64,000 bases of DNA from Amaranthus tricolor (taxonomy: Eukaryota > Streptophyta > Magnoliopsida > Caryophyllales > Amaranthaceae), in NCBI RefSeq assembly GCF_026212465.1, contig NC_080056.1, positions 11,577,589-11,641,588 of the forward strand, written 5' to 3'. Shown here piece by piece: positions 36,644-46,058 of this stretch (its first letter is position 1; each line of letters begins with the position of its first letter). Both the position numbers and the translations under genes were made by a program. The notes beneath the pieces were generated by a model. It was not told the origin of the DNA. It worked only from the letters and a program-made list of their open reading frames with translations, and ran no database searches.

Positions 36644-37328
36644 TGTTTCGGTGATGAAACGAGAAAGTGCAAGAGACACTTAAAATACCTGAAGATTGAT
36701 GGAAGAGTGATCAGGTGAAACGGTTTATAAATGGAAGCGACTTGAATTCCTGCAACACAACACGTTAGCCTTGTCCGGGGGGTGATCTCCCGGAAAACCC
36801 CTCCGACGCTCAAGTTAGAACGTAGATCAGATATTTATGAGTGACTGATTAATGAATGAATGTAAGAGTGAGATTGGGATTTCTAAGGTTTATGCTAGAG
36901 TTTGAGAAGGCTAGGGGAATAATGTAAACAATAGTACTCTTGAATGCTATTTCAGATGATCTTCCCCTCTTGATGGTAACCCCTATTTATATTGGTGAAG
37001 AAGGGAAGTTACATCAGGGAAAAGGTGGACAATCATGGGAATAAGGGGCAGTTACCATGCCTGAAGCAAGGAGAGCCAAGCATGTATGAAGAGTGGAAGG
37101 TGGTGGGTGGTTATTCTCCTTGAAAGGAGGATAGCCACAGGAGAGGGATGGCAAAGTAGTTAAGTATTCTGTAGGTAAAAACCCATGGGCCTATCAAAGA
37201 AGAAAAGAGGTCCAGCAAAAAGTCTATTGACTAAAAGTCAAAGTCAAATCCCGAAAGGTCAAAGGGTATTTTAGGGATATGATACTAATTATTAAATAAA
37301 TTAATTAATTAAAAACAATACCATGACA
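36644..37328 (-). repeat. 3' LTR of the Tat element (685 bp)
   Basis: Same length and ends as 49027-49711, with the TATA-like TATAAATAG at 36991-36983. It is preceded in element orientation by a purine-rich polypurine tract at 37341-37329. Confidence 0.95.
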
Positions 37329-37341
37329 TTTAGCCCCACGC
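37329..37341 (-). other. Polypurine tract of the Tat element
   Basis: On the minus strand GCGTGGGGCTAAA lies directly before the 3' LTR start TGTCATGG. It is purine-rich, though interrupted by pyrimidines. Confidence 0.5.
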
Positions 37342-37794
37342 ATGAAGGATGATGTGAGGGAAGAGTCCCAACGACCTGAAATATCTTCCTTTATGCGGAT
37401 AAATATGCACCCACCATAATTGATTTGGTGAAAGGATACGATCATAAAGAACATGCAAAAGCCCCATGAGGATGAACACATACACAATCTGGCGAATTTT
37501 CTGATGAATCATGAAAGTTGAGCTCGCAAGCTTCGAATCGACTGTTCATATGCCAAATTCCGAGTTGTAACGAAAAAGATATGACCTTTTCAAATTAGTC
37601 AAGCAACAAATCCAAGTCAAGAAGGCAAACAGGGCCGCGGCTTTAAAGCATGCCGCGGAATAACCCCGCTCCTTTGTGTGCGGCGGCAGCAGAATCAAAG
37701 AGAGGGTGCGGATCCGCGTCCTCCCCTTCAGTGCGTTCCGTGACATCGCCTACAACAAGTTTCATACTTAAAATCTTTTTCACACCTGGGCCAA

Positions 37795-38995
37795 CAGGGG
37801 GGTCCGACTTGTCGACCCCGCGGACGAGCTGCATACTTGAAAGATCTTTGACTCTTGACCCCAAAGGGGGTCCGACTTATCGACTTAGCGGTCAACACAA
37901 TGAATCTTCGGGACATCCCATTGTATTATGAACAAGAGACCGCGACTTATATTATGCCGTAGGATGATTAGAGTCACGATCCAGGCTCCTGCTTTGTGGG
38001 TATCACGGAAATACTCAAATACTTAGAATATTTTCAACAAAAAAGCACAACAGGAGGGTCCGACTTATCTACCATACGGATGAGATCTTCTGTTTGTCCT
38101 GAACTGATGGTGCGGTACACCAGGAATATTTATGAATCAAGCCCCAAGTAATGACGCGGCAGGGTACTCTTACCAAGACATTATTACCTGTTTAAACTAT
38201 GCCGCGAACTAATGGTTCAGCACGAAAATCCCTTTTCGACACTTAGAAAATTTTGAGAAAGAGGAGGACCACCTGGGGGTCCGACTTATCGACCGCACGG
38301 ATATCCCTGATATTTGTGAAAAGATGTCCAGGACTTCAGCAATGCAGCCCCCTTTATTCCATAACCTGCAGAATGAGCCCCATAACCCGCATCTTCGATC
38401 CCACGGACACACAGGAGGGGATTTATACTTAGAATTTTTAAACTTGGACCAGGGTTATATGGGGGTCCGACTTATCGATCATACGGAAATCCTCTTGAGA
38501 AATTTTCATGTTTCCTTCCATCATATCTCATTTATCGTGTCCATAAGTCGGACAGCTGAACGTGTGACCTTCATTCTTCAAGTGATTTCCCTTTCAGGGG
38601 ATCCAATTTAGGGTCCGACTTATCGACCCTCCGGACATTGTCTGAAGGACTTAGAATAATTATTTATATTCTACCCCTCCCTGGGGGTCCGACTTATCGA
38701 CTCACCGGCTGGATGGTTTGAGACTTAAACAAATTTATGATGTTGCTCTCTAATTGGGGGTCCGACTTTTCGACCTCCCAGCTGAATTCAAGGAGTTTAA
38801 CACTTAGAAAAATTTTGACTTATCGACTTCCCAGCTTTCATTTGGAATTCCACCTTTTCTTTCGACTGTTCAACCCCAAAATTACTCCTTCAACCAGGGT
38901 CCGACTAATAGACTTTACGGACATAATCAAATACTTCAAGAGAAAATCTGTTGGCTTCCCCTCATTGGGAGTCCGACTTATCGACTTCCCAGCTT
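37795..38995 (+). repeat. Dispersed GTCCGACTTATCGA motif cluster (left of the antisense gene)
   Basis: About eleven copies of GGGTCCGACTTRTCGAC followed within a few bases by CGG or CAG start near 37801, 37866, 38058, 38278, 38463, 38611, 38686, 38757, 38817 (partial), 38898 and 38968. Spacing is irregular. One copy near 38538-38553 is inverted (CCATAAGTCGGAC). A 64-bp block is directly duplicated at 38817-38880 and 38975-39038. Confidence 0.8.
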
Positions 38996-39057
38996 TCATT
39001 TGGAATTCCACCTTTTCTTTCGACTGTTCAACCCCAAAGTGAAGCATTTATTGCTGT

Positions 39058-39066
39058 TATAAATAG
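39058..39066 (+). promoter_or_regulatory. TATA box of the antisense Tat gene
   Basis: TATAAATAG lies 369 bp upstream of the ATG at 39435 on the plus strand, directly after the last GTCCGACTTATCGA motif copies and before a pyrimidine-rich leader. Position and context fit an autonomous Pol II promoter opposing the LTR promoter. Confidence 0.55.
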
Positions 39067-39154
39067 GGTAGTTGGAATAGTTCCATCTCACCTAATCTTC
39101 ATTAACTTCCTCCAATCTTCAAATTGCAAGAAAGAGAAAAAGAGAGAGACGCTC

Positions 39155-39360
39155 TGACAATCTTCATCCTTTCTTCAAACTTCTGACAAGTTCTTTGAAG
39201 ATCTTCAAGGTTTCTGACAGATCTTCATCAAGTTTCTGACAAATCTTCAACCTTCTTCTTAAGGTATTCAAACTTTTCCCAGATTTTTCGAATTTCTTCA
39301 AGTTGTTCTTCAAGCTGTTCTTGAATTTCTTGAATATCTTCAATCTGTTCATGAATGCTA
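39155..39360 (+). repeat. TCTTCAA-rich leader of the antisense Tat gene
   Basis: The predicted 5'UTR repeats TCTTCAA, TTCTTCAAG and TTTCTGACA many times at short irregular spacing. The strand is strongly pyrimidine-rich. Such low-complexity CT/CAA leaders can enhance translation in plants, which is an inference here. Confidence 0.6.
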
Positions 39361-39434
39361 GCCTAGAACTTTGAATTTGTTTGTGAATTTAGTCTCCATT
39401 CTTTACAAGTTTGAACTTTTACTTTATTATTAAC

Positions 39435-42204
39435 ATGGATGTCGCGACTACTAACTCAGACACCAACCCTACTAACTTGCCGGAAACTCCTCTGATAGTA
39501 CGTAGGCGTCTTAATAAAAAGGGGTTACCAATGAATGACTCGGATGAAAGTAGTTCAGTGAGAATTACCCCCCATTATGAACCAATAAAAGCTGGGGATG
39601 AGTCGTCCGTATCCCCTATATACCCTCCGGAGATTATGAAAACTGCTCCTTGGGAAGTGAGCATTGCTTTCTTTCCAAATTACTTGCCGCGAATAAATCC
39701 TGACCTAGAAGGGTTATTGTATGTAGATATGGAAAACCTTGAAGGATCAGCCGAGTCTTCGGGAAGAGAGAGTGCGGCGCCAGCTCCTCCTCCATTCTAC
39801 ATTCCAGACGGCGGACCTCTAAATTACTTCATTGACCTACAGACCAAGAGAGATCTAGACAACCGTCGGGAGGCCATCTCTCAGAAATGGGGTTTAAAAG
39901 ATAACATAAATATTATTACCCCGGGGAATTATGACACCGTTAGGTTTCCTCCCCCGCATTGTATAGCCGTATACTTCCCTTCTTTTGAATTAGGGCTTAG
40001 ATTTCCTCTTCACCCGTTTTTTAGAGAGGTGTTAGAGTTTTTGAATGTCTCAGTGCTCGAATTATACCCGAACGCCTGGGGTTGTATGGTGGCCTTTTTG
40101 ATCTTATGTAAATTTTTGGCCGTGCCACCAACACTCACAGCCTTTAGATATATATTCAGAGCCCGCCTATGTAATTCCCAATCATACGGCTGCGGCTGGA
40201 TAACTTTTACACACCGTCGAGGACTGAAGATAGTCCAAGACCTCCCCGATAACCAGAAGGGGTATAGGACAAAATTCGCATACTTATACAACTCAGAGGG
40301 GTGGAATATCAAGACCTCTTTTGACATTAAACCCAATCTCTCGGGTTTTAATAATGGGATCCCGCAATGTTCTTTTAGTGATGCGGTGATCATAGAATAC
40401 GCAAAGATGGACGTTCAATTGGGAAGGAAACCAATGAACGTCCAACTTAACTGGATACCCGGTCTTCCTGAGTTGGAGAATGAGAACCTCCTCTCAGCCT
40501 TCGGCATCAGCTTGGCTATCGATCGGAGTAAGAGTTGCCGGGTTTCTTCCTTTTCTTTTCTATATTACGTTTGACTGCTTCTAACTCATGCTTCTACAGG
40601 GATAGCCAAGCAAAATCTTCGAGCCAAGAGTCCTGAACTGATGAAGAAGTTCAGTGTTCTAAGACTTTCTTCCGGGGCCATCCAGCGGCCCGAGGATAAG
40701 CCTCTTCCCCTTCCTCCAAAGGTATATCTTTATACAAAGTTCTGTTGGAAAGATTTTTGTTGATTCTTCCTAACTTCTTCTTTTGTAGGACTCGGCAACC
40801 GTGGAGAAGGGTCTGGAGGACGTGCCTTCGGAGCAAGAGGCTCTCCGACTTCTCGAAGAGAGAAAGCAAGCTCATATCCCCAATGAATCTGAGAGGGTGA
40901 TCTTCCGCGGCTCCTTCCTCACAATATACCGAGGTTTACCGTCGTCGGGAGGTTTCCCCTTTTCGACAGGACACACCCTTCTCGGAGTTGGGGCATAAGG
41001 GCTTAGTGGTTCGCTTCAACAGGGCGACGTCCAACTTAATCAGCAAAGTGGACGTCAACCTTCTAGAATCTATGCCCCCCGTGACAGGGTGCGTCAAGCA
41101 CAAGCTTCGGCGGCGGAGGTAATAACTTTTAAACTCAGTAGTATGATTACTTGTTACTTCCGGATTTCTTTAATAGTTGTTCCTTTGCAGGCGTTCATAC
41201 GGTTGGCTTTTGAACTCGACGCCAACCGCCAAAGTGCCACGGACCAGGAAACCATGGCCGCCCTTACCTCCCGCTGTGAAGAGTTGAATGAAGAATTATC
41301 AAAACTGCGGGAGGACCTGCCGAGCCTCAAGGAAAAACTGGCCAAGTGTTCTGAGCTGAAAGAACGCTTGGTCAGAACAGAACAATGGCGGGAAAGGGCG
41401 AGGAAGCAGCTGGATCAGACTGTCGAGAACTTGGATGCTGCTTCCACCAGGTCCGCGAGCATCAGCCATGAAGTCGGCTTGCTGATGGATACTCATGCCA
41501 AGCTCGTTCATCAGAACCAGCAACTAATGCAGCAAGTGTCGGCCGATTCTTCCCACTTCAAGATGATTCTATCCGCGGCTAAAGTATACAAATTGTGCCT
41601 AACCAGGAAGGCCCGGATAGCTCGAGACTGGCTTCTCTCGGATGAGCCGGAAGCGTCGAAGTTTCTCGGAGATCTGACGACCGAGATGGTGAAGGCCGGG
41701 ACCATGATCAGTGACGAGAAGTATCGTCTGGCTGCCGCAGAGTTGGGCATGGATTTTACTTTCCTTCAGCAAACTGCTGAACAAAAGGGGAGTGAAGCTT
41801 TGTCCAACCTTGCTCCTGTCTTGGACGGGGAGTCGGCGGTACTGGTCGACACGGTCTGGGACGCGGCAGAAAAGAGGGCCTGGTCTGAAAAGATAAACGC
41901 CGAGGCTGAGAGGGAGGCTTTATGTCTCGACTTGGAACAGCTGGCCCTCTCTTCTCCCCCGGCGTCAGATGTCCCAGAAAATTTGACGCTCTCCAACCTG
42001 GAGGTTCTGTGCCTTGATCTATCAAATCTCATTATTGACGAAGGCCGGAACCTTCAGAGCTTGTCCCGGGAGTTGTCTGAGATCGGGGTGGAGCCGTTCA
42101 ATGTTGAAGATTATGTCAGCTTCACCCCTAGTCTCGAAGAGGGAAGGATCGAATCTCCTCCGCCGCCGGGTGAAGATGTCGAGGCCTTTTTTGACGATGT
42201 ATAA
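39435..42204 (+). pseudogene. Antisense four-exon gene inside the Tat element (gypsy-type transposon domain plus coiled coil)
   Basis: Plus-strand exons 39435-40527, 40600-40721, 40789-41118 and 41191-42204 have GT-AG borders and matching phases (2559 nt, about 852 codons). Exon 1 starts MDVATTNSDTNPTN and holds, near residue 189, FPLHPFFREVLEFLNVSVLE within a region that matches the plant 'putative gypsy type transposon' domain (PF04195 type). Exon 4 encodes a long coiled coil (residues about 535-600) and an acidic C-terminus ending EAFFDDV. Tat elements are known to carry such extra ORFs between integrase and the 3' LTR, often antisense. Their function is unknown. Exon 3 has an in-frame TAA at 40996-40998. 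Another frame is open from about 40915 to 41075, and two compensating single-base indels (the second in a C6 run at 41072-41077) would reconcile them. So the copy is broken or contains sequence errors. Confidence 0.8.
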
Positions 42205-42420
42205 TCTGTATCTTATTAACTTTGATTTTTGTAAACATTCAACTATATTTTGAATATTTGTATATATTTCCATTCAAAGTTTGTTCATAGTATTCCTGTT
42301 ATTGTTTGTTGAGCCGTGGCTTCTCTTGAGGCCGCGGAATATTATTTTGTCGCGCGCCCTGTTTGTTGAGCCGTGGCTTCTCTTGCTTGAGGCCGCGGAA
42401 TACTGCTTTGTCATGCACCA
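42205..42420. repeat. 3' flank of the antisense gene with a duplicated GCCGCGGAAT block
   Basis: GTTTGTTGAGCCGTGGCTTC followed by GAGGCCGCGGAATA occurs twice, at about 42307-42342 and 42360-42402. The same GCCGCGGAATA word recurs near 37652, on the far side of the antisense gene. Confidence 0.7.
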
Positions 42421-42469
42421 GCGTCATCAATGAAATCTATACTTAGAATATTCCACCCTTGAACCCCTG

Positions 42470-43270
42470 TTTGGGGGTCCGACTTGTCGATGTCCCGGCA
42501 GGGAAACACCATTAAAAGACTGAATTTTATTTTTTGAACTTAGGGACCCTAAGCTGAGGGTCCGACTTATTGATGTCTCGGTTGGAAAACATTGCGAGAA
42601 TTTTTAGAATTTTTTGAACTTTAGGGATCTCCATCTGGAGGTCCGACTTGTCGAAAATTCGGTTAGGAAATATAGATTTCAGAATTAAAGGACCCTAATC
42701 AGGGGGTCCGACTTATCGATGTTCCGGTTAGGAAACATCTTAGATTTTTGAATTTAGGGACCCCAATCTAGGGGTCCGACTTATCGATGTTCCGGTTAGG
42801 AAACATCTTAGATTTTTTAATTTAGGAACCCCAATCTAGGGATCCGACTTATCGATGTTCCGGTTAGGAAACTTAGATTTTTTGCATTTAGGGACCCCAA
42901 TCTAGGGGTCCGACTTGTCGATGTTCCGGTTAGGAAACATCTTAGATTTTTTAATTTAGGGACCCCAATCTAGGGATCCGACTTATCGATGTTCCGGTTA
43001 GGAAGCATCTTAGATTTTTTGCATTTAGGGACCCCAATCTAGGGGTCCGACTTGTCGATGTTCCGGTTAGGAAACATCTTAGATTTTTTAATTTAGGGAC
43101 CCCAATCTGGGGATCCGACTTATCGATGTTCCGGTTAGAAAGCATCTTAGATTTTTTGAATTTAGGGACCCCAATCTAAGGGTCCGACTTATCGATGTTC
43201 CGGTTAGGAAACATCTTAGATTTTCTGAATTTAGGGACCCCAATCTAGGGGTCCGACTTATCGATGGTAC
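42470..43270 (+). repeat. 68-bp tandem array of the GTCCGACTTATCGA motif (right of the antisense gene)
   Basis: Twelve copies of the motif, the last nine at near-regular spacing (starts of TCCGACTT at 42707, 42775, 42843, 42909, 42977, 43046, 43114, 43183 and 43252). Each unit runs GGGACCCCAATCTAGGGGTC, CGACTTATCGATGTTCCGGT, TAGGAAACATCTTAGATTTT. Alternating units carry GGGGTCC...CTTG and GGGATCC...CTTA variants, a dimeric higher-order pattern. The array lies between the antisense gene and the integrase end. Confidence 0.92.
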
Positions 43271-43452
43271 TGATTTAATGAGATTTGCAAACATAAGAGT
43301 CGGATATTATATGGAACCTGTTTATTAATGATTGATAAGGATACAAGTGATTGAAATAATTGAATTACAACGTGACATTGTCGTGGAATGATACTGATGA
43401 GACGCGGAATGCTACTGATGAGACGCTTACTGTCGGCCCCTTGCAAATTTCA

Positions 43453-46055
43453 TTAAATGAAGAATTTTTTCAAATGGTCTCCATTCCATGGTCGTGGTAG
43501 CTTTTTCCCTTTCATGTCTTCTAGCCCAAAAGTTCCCGGTTTGATGACGTGGGTAACTTTGAAAGGTCCGTCCCAGTTGGCCCCTAACTTTCCTTTTTCC
43601 GCATTCTTTCCCGTGGCTTCGACCTTCCGGAGGACGAAATCGCCAATTTGAATATGTCTGGTCTTGACATGGTGATTGAAGCTACGGATCATCTTCTGTT
43701 TTTGTGCTATTGATCTCAGCATTGCGTTTCCTCTTGTCTCTGGCAGCAAATCTAAGTTAACTCTTTTTCCTTCCTCATTTTCGTCGTGCGAGTAGTAGGT
43801 GACCCTTGTGGAGGGTACGCCTATTTCAACGGGGAGCACGGCTTCAGATCCGTATACTAAAGAGAAAGGTGTGTGCCCCGTTGCGTCTTTAATGGTTGTT
43901 CGACTTGCCCATAAGATACCGGGTAGTTCTTCATCCCAATTGCCTTTGACCCCCTCTATTTTCTTCTTAATGCCGTTCAGGATTTCTTTGTTTGCGGACT
44001 CTACTTGACCATTGGTTTGTGGCCTGGACACCGAGCTGAATCTGATCTGGATGTTAAATTTGTCGCAGTACTCGATGGTATTTTTGCTGACAAACTGCCT
44101 TCCATTATCCGTTATGATTACGCGAGGAATGCCGTACCTTGTGATGATATTCCGCCATATAAATTGGCAAACTTGTTTGTCCGTGATTGAGCTAAGGGCT
44201 TCTGCTTCTACGTACTTTGTAAAGTAATCAATGGCCACAATGATGAATTTGCGTTGCCCTTTTGCTGGAGGGAAGGGACCAAGAAGATCCATGCCCCATT
44301 TGTCGAAAGGCAAGACGGCTTGTATGGCAGTCAAGTAATTAGACGGCTTCCTTCCTATCTTGGAGTGGTATTGGCATTCAGGACATCTTTTGATCAAGTA
44401 TTCCGCGTCTTCTCGGAGTGAGGGCCAATAATATCCACTTCTCAGGACTTTCCCGATGACCGTTCGCACTCCCTGATGTATACCGCATCCTCCTTCATGT
44501 ATTTCGCGAAGGATATAGTTTCCTTCTTCAGGGGATACACATTTCAGAAGGGGGTGTGTATACGACTTCTTGTAGAGCGTTCCTTCGTGGAGTTCGAACC
44601 ATCTTGCTTTCTTCTGGAGCATATTGGCCTGGCTTTTATCTTGGGGAAGCGTCTGATTTCGCAAATATTCGATGTACGGCTCCATCCATGTATCTGATCT
44701 GTCGATGGTGTTGACCATGAAGTTGATGCTGGGATTAGGAAGTACTTCCCAGATAATGTCTCGAGCCGCGGACGTCTCTGCTGAGCTGGCCAGCTTTGCT
44801 AGGGAGTCAGCTTGGGCATTCTGGGATCTTGGAATGTGTTCCAATGTGAACTTGTCAAATTTTTGAACAAATTCTTTCACCTGCTGCAAATACATCTTCA
44901 TGCTATCATCCTTAGCTTCGAATTCCCCGTTGACTTGTCCCACGATCAATTGGGAGTCAGAGAAGGCGGACAAGTTTTTGGCTCCTGCTTCGTAGCAAAT
45001 TCTCAATCCCATCAATAATGCTTCATATTCGGCCTCGTTGTTAGATGCTGCGAACTCGAACCTGACTGCTCTTTCCATACGGACCCCTGCGGAAGACATG
45101 ATGAGGAGTCCAGCTCCACTAGCTGATTGTGTTGAGGACCCATCTACATACAACTTCCACTCCTGATTGGGTTCAGGATGATAGGGGAAAGTACTTTCAG
45201 CAATGAAATCAGCCAGAGCTTGAGCTTTGATTGCCGTTCGAGGCTCATATTCGATGCCGAAATCCGCCAGCTGGTTTGCCCAATCTGTGACGCGGCTCGA
45301 CTTGTTTTTTCCTTCCAATATCTTTTTCAAGGGTTGATCAGTCCGGATGATGATCTGGTGGGATTGAAAGTAGGGCTTCAATTTTCTGCTTGCCATCACG
45401 ATTGCGAATATGACTTTCTCGACTTCACCGTAGTTTCCCTCAGAGCCGCGGAATGCATGACTCACGTAGTATATGGGAAGCTGTTTCTTTTCCCTTTCCG
45501 CAACCAGTACTCCGGATAACGAGTACTCGGATACAGAAACATATAGGACTAGTTTCTCCCCTTTGATGGGAGAAACTAGTTTCGGTAATGAGGACAGGTG
45601 CTCCTTGAGTTGGCGAAAGGACTCTTCTGCTTCTGCTGTCCACTCGAACTTCTGTTGTTTTATTGTTTTAAAGAAGGGGGAACATTTATCCGCAGACTTG
45701 GAAAGGAATCTTCCGAGAGCGGCTATGCACCCCGTGAGCTTTTGTACTTCTTTTACTGAGGTGGGGGATCTCATGTTCTGTATGGCCCGGATCTTATCGG
45801 GATTTGCTTCAATGCCCCGCTCGTCTACCAGAAAGCCGAGGCACTTTCCTCCGGTAACTCCAAACACGCATTTGTCGGGATTGAGTTTCATTTGGTGTTT
45901 TTGCAGGGTTAGGAAGGTTTCTCTTAAGTCCGCGGCGTGCTGATCTGCTTGTTTGCTCTTCGTGATCATATCATCCACATATACTTCTAAATTTCGTCCA
46001 ATCTGAGATTGGAAGACCTTGTTGACCATCCTCTGATAAGTTGCTCCCGGTTTTT
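43453..46055 (-). CDS. pol: Tat pol: C-terminal RT, RNase H, archaeal-type RNase H and integrase
   Basis: This part is in a different frame from the upstream gag-pol and resumes conserved sequence at about 46055. It has the RT catalytic YVDD at about 45982-45971, the RT-linked RNase H around 45560-45300, and a second RNase H beginning LYVDGSSTQSASGAG near 45150 with the DSQLIVGQVNGE motif. This second domain is the archaeal-type RNase H that defines Tat elements. The integrase carries an HHCC zinc domain (C-P-E-C near 44370), then the D,D-35-E core with WGMDLLGPF, ITDNGRQFVS and GQVESANKEI. It ends with a GPFKVTHV C-terminal domain and the stop at 43453. Apart from the junction at 46055 no stop interrupts it. 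Confidence 0.9.
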
Positions 46056-46058
46056 TAA
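46047..46058 (-). other. Single-base frame break in Tat reverse transcriptase
   Basis: Conserved RT sequence switches frame within CCCGGTTTTTTAATCC on the plus strand, next to a T6 run, just after the MPFGLKN motif. Tat elements usually encode gag-pol in one frame, so this is more likely a disabling indel or a homopolymer sequencing error than programmed frameshifting. Confidence 0.7.

Noticed and set aside
36541..36813. A 90-codon minus-strand open frame starting MSVGGVFREITP
   Set aside because: It lies in the 3' LTR of the Tat element and is identical to the LTR-derived start of the long frame at the other LTR, so it is LTR sequence rather than a gene.
37643..37931. Overlapping 60-90 codon frames on both strands near 37700-37900
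   Set aside because: They fall in the GC-richer non-coding region between the 3' LTR and the antisense promoter and show no protein similarity.
42470..43270. CRISPR array
   Set aside because: Repeats and spacers are both conserved between units and the host is a plant nucleus. This is a tandem repeat inside a retrotransposon.
42951..43294. Repetitive minus-strand frames (SISRTPRLGSLN type)
   Set aside because: They translate the 68-bp tandem array. The unit length is not a multiple of three in most copies, so the frames do not persist.
45473..45943. Plus-strand open frames of 100-190 codons across 43450-48900
   Set aside because: They are antisense shadows of the conserved gag-pol frame, with no conserved motifs of their own.
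46047..46058. Programmed ribosomal frameshift between gag-pro-RT and the rest of pol
   Set aside because: The shift falls in the middle of the RT domain, not between gag and pol, and Tat elements normally use one frame, so an indel or sequence error is more likely.
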